A stretch of DNA of 64,000 nt from Ustulina deusta (taxonomy: Eukaryota; Ascomycota; Sordariomycetes; Xylariales; Xylariaceae): the NCBI GenBank assembly GCA_023159155.1, contig JAJNNX010000001.1:1798001-1862000 (forward strand), given 5' to 3'. Shown here in pieces: positions 56,147 through 64,000 of this stretch; the stretch's first letter is position 1; the number at the start of each line of letters is the position of its first letter. The notes under the pieces are model-generated. The model saw only the letters and a list, made by a program, of their open reading frames with translations, ran no database searches and was not told the DNA's origin. The translations under genes and the position numbers were made by a program.

Positions 56147-58076
56147 ATGCTGTCCCAACCCGCAGCGGTCCCATCGCCTGCCATTTTCGACCCTCTTGCC
56201 TCCTCCACTTCCTCGCCCTCACCAGCAACATCAGCAACAACGTCATCAGCGCGAAGGCGTCTGAGCGGCATCATTAACCTTCGCAGCTACGCAGCCAATT
56301 CGCTCCTTTCCAACCGCGAATCCAGCAGTTCTCGCAACCTCAATCGCCACAGCATCCACGGCGCCATCTTTCGCTCTTCATCCACTCGTGGGAACGCCAG
56401 CGCCGCTCGTCCACGCTCCGCCTCCCGCCCTCGCAACCAGGAGGAGTCAACTCTCGTCGCCACAATCTCTGATGCCCTCAACATCAACGGCGACGATTAC
56501 TTGGCGGAGCCACTTTCCATAACCCTCGACACAACACTAGTCGATCCCATTCCTCCCAGTGCCCGCGGCAGCAGCAACCGTGGTTCGAGCCCCGATAACC
56601 GCCGCTTCAGTACTCGCTTCTCCGAGGCCGCTGCACTCGCCTTGTTGCAAGAGAGGTCGGAAGCGAATTCCAGCCCCGACCCAGGGCCATCCGTTGCCGA
56701 CGCAGCTATGACAAGAGCCCGCTCGGCGACGCTAGGAACTCTGAGTGAAATGTCTCCTAGCGAATCACTCCCTTCCATACGCCTGTCGGCTTTTTACGAT
56801 CCGCGGTCGACCCGCCCTTCCTTATCCTTCACGCCAGTTGCCCGTACCTTACCAACGGGCAAGGAGACTATCAAGGTTGGCCGCTATTCCGAGCGAGAAA
56901 ACCATCCCGCCGTCCCCATGAACGCCCCATCGGCGGCCCCGGTGGGCTTCAAGAGCAAGGTCGTCAGTCGGCGTCATTGCGAGTTCTGGTTCGAAAAGGG
57001 AAAGTGGTACATTAGAGACGTCAAGAGCTCGTCGGGCACATTTCTCAATCACATCCGCCTCAGTGCTCCTGCGACCGAGTCCAAGCCATATCCTATTAAT
57101 GATGGTGACATTGTGCAGTTGGGAATAGATTTCAAGGGCGGTGAGGAGATGATTTACCGCTGCGTCAAGATGCGCATCGAATTAAATAGGGGTTGGCAGG
57201 CAAAGCCCAACACCTTTAAGTACGTTGTTTCGCGCTCCCGGCCGGATTCCCCCTGAAATTACAACCGTTTTATCTTCGCCGAACTTGGGTTCAACGATGG
57301 GTTACTAACATTCATTGTAGTATGACAACCCATAAACGCTTGAGAGACTTGACATCAACAGCGGCAGCTGCATCTTCGTCCGCGTCATCCCATACTCAAG
57401 ACTGTTCGATTTGTTTAAATGCGATTGCGGTATGTGCCAAACATCCCAAAATCTACAATATCCGATAATATGCTAAGTCTATTTGCAGCCTTGTCAATCA
57501 CTTTTCGTTGCTCCATGCTCCCATACGTGGCATTATAAATGCATTCGCGAAATGTTGCACGGCCCATCATGGCCAATTTTTATGTGCCCGAATTGCCGGG
57601 CGACTGCTGATCTGGATGCCGAAGTCGATGAGCCCTCAGAAGAGTGGCAGCAACTTCCGGAGGAAGTTCCAGAAGAAAAGGCTGAAGGCCAAGCACTCCA
57701 GAAAAATAATGTACCTATACCTTCGGGGTCGCAATTAAATGATGACTCGCTTAAAAGATACACTGACAAAGCGGACTCCGGCGACGTAACGGTGCATTTT
57801 GAAAGCACGACAGCGCCTCAAACACCTGCAAGTCCTTCAAGACATGTAGCGGCTGATCGTGTTCCTATCCCCAATGCATCCCAACGCAGAACACCGTCAC
57901 CTATTCAAAATGGTCTAGTGAATGGTCGCGAAGGGCCGATTACGCCTAGAAACGACGCCGGCCCTTGGGTATTTGATGGAAATCCAGCGCGCGTCTCCCA
58001 AGAGAGCACGAGAAGGAACGCCATGGGGAGTCTGAACGCCGCAGCACAGGCACAGGCAGGACCGAATCAAATATAG
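56147..58076 (+). CDS. dma1: FHA-RING E3 ubiquitin ligase (Dma1/Dma2 family)
   Basis: Cell-cycle checkpoint ligase; in yeasts Dma proteins bind phospho-threonine through the FHA domain and restrain septation or mitotic exit. Three exons, 56147-57219, 57321-57429 and 57489-58076, join in phase to 589 residues. The N-terminal about 225 residues are Ser/Arg-rich and disordered. The FHA domain (about 235-345) shows IKVGRYSE, KVVSRRHCEFWFEKGKWYI and SSSGTFLNHIRLS. The RING-H2 starts at DCSICLNAI (end of exon 2) and continues CSHTWHYKC and MCPNCRA, giving a C3H2C3 set. The about 150-residue tail is disordered with SP/TP sites. Intron 1 (101 nt) begins GTACGT and keeps one frame open into a false stop. 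FHA-then-RING order is diagnostic of this family. Confidence 0.94.
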
Positions 58077-60045
58077 GACCTTGACCGACTCCTGCTCGGC
58101 TTGAGGAAATTGGGTTTGTGAGAAGTGGATGCAGGTCTCCCCTCCAGATCCCGGGAAGAGAGGTCCCCAGCAGTCTCGGTCTTTCGGCTGTACACACTCA
58201 ACTTGCGGGAGCGAGTCGCAACGAATCTCTCCTGGCGGTAAAATTGTATGACAATTGTTACGAGACGACGACGACTAGTACGACTCGGTTGCATTAGTGG
58301 TGCGTTTTAAGAGTGGAAATCAATCATGGAAGGTTTTTGGCATGGAGCGAGTATAGGCGACTTATGTCTTTTTAGAGCATTATACCTGGCGGACACCAGC
58401 TGGCGAAACGATTACCCTACTTGCTTTCGGCATTTCATAATTAGTTCTAGACATAACATACCCATTAAACATATGCAACTCGGTCGAACTCTCAAAGATC
58501 CGAGTTGTCTAGTGCTAGTGTTCCATCTTTTGGGACTGAAATGTGAGATAGTTGTGAAATATTTCGATCTACAACAAAAGTTTGAGATGAGTTTATAAAA
58601 CTACATGTTTATAATTAATTGTTTCTCTAACTTGACTGAACACTGAGGCACCGTATGCAGTTGTTCGATTCATCACCATACTCCTCCCACTATTTCTAAA
58701 ATTCAACTTCAACTCGTTAACAGGGGGTTTTTGAGACTAGTTAAATAGTATTACCGACATGACCATACTTCTAAAGACGTGCAAGTCGTATAACAACAAT
58801 CGGGTTCTCACTAGCACCAGCGTTGTTAGTAACTGCAAATGAGATATTATACATCTCTTCCTTCTGACGGTGTAGGCTTTAAACTCCTCGGAATATTTCC
58901 TTATATTCAGAAGCCGTAGCATGCCTTCTCCAAGAGAGGAAGCCTCAAAGATATGGTGAGAAATTTCACCAGATTCTGTAGGCTCATAAGGAGGAGGCTT
59001 TATAATAGATTTGGTGTTGAAAGGGCGCAACTGGACTCGACTTCGCAACGAGCACTTTGTTACCCGTCCCTCCATAACGCAAACTAATACTCACTCAACT
59101 TGATGATCATTTGCAAGTGAGCGATACGCTCGTCTTGAGCTCTGAGGATACATGCTGAGAAGTATTTGCGTTGCCTATCATAATCTTCACGTCAACAATG
59201 CAGAAAGGTAAAGACTCAAGGTGATGCCCATATGCTATCTAGTCCTAGGCATTTCGACTTTCACTTTTGCAACATTAGAATACATATATATCAGTAGTCT
59301 AAACCAAGGTGACTATTTGCATATAGTATCTAGCCTAGCTAGTAGCCACCCAAGGAATAATAGTACGGTCTCTTAAATATACTTAGACATGTATAGAGGG
59401 CTAATGTCAGCCGTTTGGTGCAGTGTACCGACAGCTTGGAAGAGAAACTACCAGGGTACACCTTAGGTATAGACTATCGGCTGCTTACGTAAACTACCGG
59501 CTCTTCATTAGTTGGATGTTTTTGAAGTTGCGAATACATATCTTTCCACGTGGCCTGCATAGGCCTGGAAGTAGCGCTACCTCGTCAGCTCCTTGTTGCG
59601 ATTTCGGATGCTAGATAGTGTCGCTAGAGCACCCCGTCCCGAATGGTGTCGCCAACTAGCGCCGTACCTTTGATTGCAGGCTTGTTAAGCCATCTTTCAG
59701 CACAGTCAGATGCCGAGGAGTGATTCTCTGGTACTCGTCTTTTGTTCTCTTCACATCCCTCCGCTCCCTCCACTCTTTGCCTCTCAGATTCTTCATTTGC
59801 CCATCGCAATACCTACCCAGGAAATCGATCGGCCGCGGCCTAATGTGGTGGTGACCTGCGCCAAGTCCACGTCCCGGTCCTTGGCGCGCCTCCGAGCCTG
59901 ACCGCTTCTGGCCGCTCAACCAGCTGCTCACTTGTTGCCCATAGATACCTACCGTGTAGGTAGCCTTTGTCGTGCTTCCCAGGACGACTATCTCGGTAAT
60001 TGGTGATTGGTAATTGGCGCGCGATCGAGGACACAGGGCGGCGCT
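58077..60045. other. Intergenic between the FHA-RING and carrier genes
   Basis: The 3' flank of the FHA-RING gene gives way to AT-rich DNA (58550-59400). A 112-codon minus-strand frame at 58737-59075 (ATG GAG GGA start) is the only sizeable one and has no motif I recognise. 59640-60045 should hold the carrier promoter. Confidence 0.5.
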
Positions 60046-61308
60046 ATGTCGACCACTGCTGGGCAAGTTGCGCCCTCATCACCCAGTTGTGTGGTATCGC
60101 CAGCCGGCTAATTCGGGCCTGCAGAGCTTTCATAGCTGGTGGCATCGCCGCCTGCGGTGCTGTCACGGCCACGCATCCTTTCGAAACCGTCAAGATCCGG
60201 TATGCACCCTCCCTCCCATGCGATGCCGCCTCCGGGGCATGAAGAGCAGGAGAGCGGGAGACCGGGAGATGGAGAGGACAGAGCTGGGCGTAGGCTAACA
60301 CAATGGTCGCGACGCAAACAGAATGCAGTTGCAAGGCGAGCTCCAATCCAAAGGCCACCAGCCGCACCACTACCGAGGCCCCTTCCACGGCGTCAGCGTC
60401 ATCGTCCGAAACGAGGGTGTTCGCGGTATATACCGGGGTTTAGGGTGCGCATACGTCTACCAGATTTTGCTAAATGGGTGTCGGTTGGGCTTCTACGAGC
60501 CCATGCGCCACGGCCTTGCGTCCCTCCTTCTGAATGATGGTTCCAAGCAGAATCTCGGCATCAACATGCTCTGCGGTGCGTCGTCGGGCATCATCGGGGC
60601 AGCCGCGGGTTCCCCTTTCTTTCTTGTCAAGACTCGTCTCCAGAGTTACTCGCCCTTCCTGCCCGTCGGCACACAGCACCGTTACCGCAACGCAGTCGAT
60701 GGTACGCGCCAGATTTACAAGGCCGGGGGTATCGGCGGTCTGTACAGAGGTGTAGGCGCGGCGATGATCCGTACCGGCTTCGGCAGCTCTGTACAGCTGC
60801 CCACATACTTCTTCGCGAAGAGGATGCTCACTAAACACGTGGGCATGGAGGAGGGTGCGCCACTACACTTGGCGAGTAGTACCGCATCAGGTTTCGTAGT
60901 TTGCTGCTTCATGCACCCACCAGGTAAGCGAGCCTCTCTTTCCGCTCTGTGCATCTAACATAGCCCTTCTCTCCCTGTGGCATCTCCTATCTAGTTCGGA
61001 TTGGGGCCTCGACCTCATCCCGATTCCACTATTGCGATACGGAGTGCTGACAAGTAATGCCGACAGATACCATCATGTCCCGTCTTTACAACCAGCATGG
61101 GGACCTGTACAAGGGTGTTTTTGACTGTCTGGGCAAGACGATCCGCACCGAAGGCTTCTTCGCTATCTACAAGGGCTTCCTACCCCATCTAGCTCGCATA
61201 TTACCGCATACCATCCTGACACTCAGTCTTGCAGAGCAAACGAACAAGCTTGTTCGCAAGATTGAGCAAAGGATATTACCCGCCTCCGAGTTTAGTGAAG
61301 CTCGTTGA
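60046..61308 (+). CDS. oac1: Mitochondrial carrier, oxaloacetate/sulfate type (Oac1-like)
   Basis: Inner-membrane transporter of the SLC25 family; Oac1 carries oxaloacetate, sulfate and isopropylmalate. Well-supported exons are about 60127-60199, 60322-60923 and 61067-61308. The three carrier repeats are clear: HPFETVKIRMQLQGE, then SPFFLVKTRLQSY, then HPPDTIMSRLYNQHGDLY, each followed by a helix with the G-x-x-x-x-Y(R/K)G pattern (GIYRGLG, GLYRGVG, AIYKGFLP). The second and third repeats have the wording of Oac1. The start is unresolved: the frame of exon 60127 has no ATG. ATG 60046 in another frame encodes a suitable short N-terminus (MSTTAGQVAPSSP) and needs a very short intron (38-41 nt, weak GTTGTG or GTGTGG donor, GCTAAT branch). 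Otherwise an upstream exon exists. Later introns are standard. Confidence 0.87.
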
Positions 61309-61831
61309 CGATGACAGTCCATCATGGAGGGCGGGTCGCTATCAAATCAATGTCGGGTATGTGAGGGTCTTGGATGGCAAAATTTCAAGGAAACTGGGGA
61401 AAGAAAACTACACAAGTGAGCATGGTTCGGTAGATGGAATCTCGTTAGGTGTGGTCTAAAAGATATAAAGTTGGGACTCGGCGGAGCTAACTCCATTTTG
61501 AATTTCCTAGACAATGAAACTCATTTGCAGGTGTTTATAGGATAATACTCTCGAAACATACCGGTAGATGTCGCATTCTATAAAAACATGGTTCTGGGTC
61601 TTGAGCGTTAGACAATAGCAAAACCATTGCAAGGCTTGTGGAAGGGTGGTCCTGTCCACCTCGATCCAGAAAGACAGATATGTATCAGTATATAGTAGAC
61701 ACAAAAACACAGAAAGAGCATATGCATAAACGAGACTACTCTGGCCTCATTTTCTTTGGATCGATATTAAGCAGTCGTCTATCGTTTGGAGTCATGTTTC
61801 ATTTTCTTTTGTGTGATGGGCAATGTACTAT
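61309..61831. other. Convergent 3' flanks of the carrier and ncs2 genes
   Basis: About 520 bp between two opposing stop codons. AT-rich; no coding region is supported. Confidence 0.6.
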
Positions 61832-63451
61832 CTACCTTTTTACAGACCTCTCACACCCGTAGCACAATCTACTCCTCTTCTCTCGCTGGATATTTCCGCC
61901 TTCATCCACAGGACTTGAAGTCGATACATCTGCTTCACCAATCTCCCCCTTCCATCGCTCATCTCCTAGGAGATCCAGTCCAACCCCGCATAGGCTGCAC
62001 TGTCGCCCTACCACCCCTATGTCTGCGTCGGTCTGCGTACCCGAGACGATGGGCGCCATCCGGTTCAGCTTCCCCGTCGTACGCACCACGTTAGCCACGA
62101 CGCTGGGATACGACGCCTCCACGTCCGCGAAGAACCGCGTCACGACGTCGTCGAGACTCTGATCGCGGTGCGAGACCACGGCTCCGGCGGTACCGCCGTC
62201 GGCAGCGCGGGGTGGTAGTAAGGAGGAGGGGAAGAGGTCCGTCAACGGACCCGACGAGGAGCTGACGAGGGAGAGGTACGAGAGGACCTCCTTTCTGAAG
62301 ATCTCGCGCAGGGGGCTGTAGATGTGTATGCTGGCGGTACTCGCAGCAGTGCCGACGCTAATCTTATCACCATCATCATCATCACGGATCCGCGAAGAAG
62401 CAAGGCCTTTTGAGACGCCGTCTATGCCGACTACTGCTTCTTCTTCTTCTTCTTCTTCTTCTTCTTCTTCTTCTTCTTCTTCTTCTTCTTCTTCTTCTTC
62501 TTCTTCTGGATCGGTCGTTGCCGGACCCACGGCCCGCGGCAGAGGAAACGCGCCGTCGTTCACGAACCACGGGATCCCGAACCCGCGGCCCTTGGCCGCC
62601 TCGGAGAGCGTCAGCTCCGCCAGCGACGTCGTCGTGTACCCCAGCAGCACCACCGCGCAGTCGTGCGCCGCGGCCGCGGCGAACAGGGCGTGGCGGATCA
62701 GCAGGCGCGAGACGTCCGCGCGGGCGCTGGCCGAGGGGAGCCGCGAGAAGAAGTCGGCGAGGCGCGCCGAGGGCGGGAGAGAGGTGTTTGGGGCCGGGAG
62801 CGACGACCAGTCGATTCCCCGCGACGACAGGATGCTGGAGAGAGGCACGTTGTGGATCGTAAGCTCTGGGAAGTGCGCCGTAAATGCGTCTGCGCTGGTC
62901 GCGGTCCCGTTGTTCATGGGGCCAGGCGATACGGGATCCGATGCTGCTGCTGCTGGCCGGCTTGTCCTCCTCGGCTCCGGCCCTGCCTCCATTTCGACAT
63001 CCACATCGATGAAGACCGGTACCAGTTCGAACTTCAACCGCTGGTTCCTCTCGCGCTGCCGGCGCACGTTCTCGCTCAGAATGTACAGCAATGCCGTCGA
63101 CGAGGGACCGCGCGATAGCGCGACGAGATACCGCTGCGGGCGCGAGGGCAATCTTGCGCCTCGCGTCTCGCGCTGCAGCACCTCGAGCCGCTTGATGGTC
63201 TTGCTTGCGACGAACGTCGCGAAACATGACCTGGCGACATGGTAAGTAAGTAAGTCGGGGGATCAGATGAATTAAACAGCACTTTCTGTGTATCTGTGTA
63301 TATCTATATCTATATATTTTAAATAAATAAAAAGGAAAGCAAATGGAAACGTAACGTACTGGCATACCGCTTCGGATCGCAAGTCTAATACGCCCTCTCG
63401 CTCTCTGCACCGCGCGCAGAGCGGGAGTGTCGCTCTCGCGTCACTGGCCAT
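61832..63451 (-). CDS. ncs2: Cytoplasmic tRNA 2-thiolation protein 2 (Ncs2/Ctu2)
   Basis: Partner of Ncs6/Ctu1 in the cytosolic complex that thiolates wobble U34 of tRNA-Lys, -Glu and -Gln (s2U), with sulfur from Urm1. Two exons, 63451-63360 and 63230-61832, join in phase 2 to 496 residues. The N-terminal zinc-type pairs are CARC and AVCQSCF, followed by ASKTIKRLEVLQRETRG. The PP-loop region is the degenerate ALSRGPSSTALLYIL, as expected for Ctu2, which lacks a functional SGGxDS. LLIRHALFAAAAAHDCAVVL and GRGFGIPWFVNDG are family segments, and the C-terminus has CSLCG and LCYGCERSV. Between GIPWFVNDG and IYSPLREI lies a run of 23 Glu, all GAA codons, encoded by a perfect TTC microsatellite on the plus strand. 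GC is high in the 5' half. Confidence 0.93.
62438..62506. repeat. TTC(23) / GAA(23) microsatellite coding poly-Glu in ncs2
   Basis: Sixty-nine bases of perfect trinucleotide repeat, in frame as Glu codons on the minus strand, between GAT-CCA (Asp-Pro) and GCA-GTA (Ala-Val) codons. It lies in a non-conserved loop of Ctu2. Confidence 0.95.
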
Positions 63452-63817
63452 TGTGAAGTAGAGATTCGGGAAAAGCCCGGCTTGTTACTCCGGGTTCGAA
63501 GGATCGTGTTCTCAATATCCCAAGGTTTCATTACCTCAATGGTCTTTTGACGTTGATATCAGATCAAGTTCGTGCTTGATTTGACTCACTCACTCACTTT
63601 TTTTGAGAGTGTGGGGAATTTTTTCGAGTGAAGATAATAACCTATAGTGTCCTTGAACCCCTAAAAGCGGCCCTGGGTAGCTTTTGCCACTCAACGTCCG
63701 AAATACCTAACACTATACATTATGGCACAGATATATTGGTCAGGAATATTTTGATCATTAAGCAGAAATTGAGGGGAGTCTAGATGTTTATTGTTATCTT
63801 TCCTACTTTGCGTGTCT
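63452..63817. other. ncs2 promoter and 3' flank of the last gene
   Basis: About 370 bp. Includes a CACTCACTCACTTTTTTTGAGAGTG-like low-complexity part near 63585-63610. Nothing else seen. Confidence 0.55.
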
Positions 63818-64000
63818 TATTGAGCCGATTGGAACAGACACGCCAGGTCGCCTCCCTGGAACCACTCGCGGTCCTTGTGCCACGCATGGACTATGATATC
63901 TCTTCCTGTGCGCGCGACCATTTCTACCTGCTCCGGCGTTCCCCAGCCTTGCACCGATGTCCCGAAACTTACCAGATGCGCCCCGACCTGGATCGCCGTG
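63818..64000 (-). CDS. 3' end of an unidentified protein-coding gene (partial, runs off the window)
   Basis: Minus-strand frame open from the window edge to TAA at 63818-63820, about 60 codons. The composition is protein-like ([44 protein letters not shown], end ACLFQSAQ), with G/C-ending codons like its neighbours. I do not recognise the family from this fragment. A GTAAGT-like string at 63950 (in HLVSFG) could be a donor, so the frame near the edge may be intronic. Confidence 0.5.

Noticed and set aside
58737..59075. 112-codon minus-strand frame between dma1 and oac1
   Set aside because: AT-rich region, no motif, no neighbour or splice support; kept only as a note in the intergenic entry.
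62382..63410. 342-codon frame and a poly-Leu/poly-Ser frame across ncs2
   Set aside because: They translate the TTC/GAA microsatellite and GC-rich ncs2 exon in wrong frames.
63480..63500. GGGTTCGAAGG resembling a tRNA T-loop
   Set aside because: The sequence after the loop does not pair as a T-stem and no acceptor stem is found.

Overview
The window looks like a chromosomal segment of a filamentous ascomycete (Pezizomycotina, most likely Sordariomycetes). The evidence is short spliceosomal introns (about 50-100 nt) with GTAAGT/GTATGT-type donors, CTAAC/CTAAT-like branch points and YAG acceptors, plus fungal families such as a WOPR (Gti1/Sge1/Ryp1) regulator, a Zn2Cys6 factor, a Dma-type FHA-RING ligase and Oac1-type and Mnr2-type transporters. 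I found no tRNA, rRNA, CRISPR array, viral gene or intact transposon. Gene structures were rebuilt by hand from reading frame, splice signals and conserved motifs. Exon coordinates are in each entry.

Layout. 0-7.4 kb: MTO1/GidA mitochondrial tRNA-modification enzyme (+), cardiolipin synthase (-), single-exon WOPR master regulator (-) with a very long upstream region. 7.4-12.9 kb: gene-poor. 12.9-20.4 kb: nine-exon tyrosyl-DNA phosphodiesterase Tdp1 (-), a disordered protein with an Edc1/PNRC-like decapping-activator motif (-), RBX1/Hrt1 RING-box protein (+) and signal-peptidase subunit Spc1 (-). 20.4-22.8 kb: AT-rich, GGTA/TACC-rich intergenic DNA with a 19-bp degenerate tandem repeat. 22.8-24.8 kb: CorA-like Mg2+ transporter (+). 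24.8-31.3 kb: 6.5 kb with no supportable gene. 31.3-38.7 kb: Zn2Cys6 transcription factor (+), 20S proteasome alpha-4 (+) with a 7-nt microexon, CHY-type zinc-finger protein (-), kynureninase (-). 38.7-43.7 kb: gene-poor, pyrimidine-rich leader DNA. 43.7-52.7 kb: NAD-specific glutamate dehydrogenase (+), secreted GH78-like six-hairpin glycosidase (+) with an 11-nt microexon, mitochondrial processing peptidase alpha (-). 56.1-64 kb: FHA-RING ligase (+), Oac1-like mitochondrial carrier (+), NCS2/CTU2 tRNA-thiolation protein (-) with a 23-Glu tract, and the 3' end of an unidentified gene (-).

How the genes relate. Most are conserved single-copy housekeeping genes, not a biosynthetic cluster. Mitochondrial functions recur (MTO1, cardiolipin synthase, MPP-alpha, Oac1, NAD-GDH), and ubiquitin/proteasome functions recur (RBX1, alpha-4, FHA-RING ligase). 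Two enzymes of wobble-uridine tRNA modification, MTO1 (mitochondrial) and CTU2 (cytosolic), lie at opposite ends. I see no sign that these groupings are more than chance. I did not find a convincing new system. The points most worth a second look are the microexons, the long WOPR leader, the ubiquitin-interacting motif on Tdp1, the polymorphism-prone poly-Glu tract in CTU2 and the large gene-free stretches.
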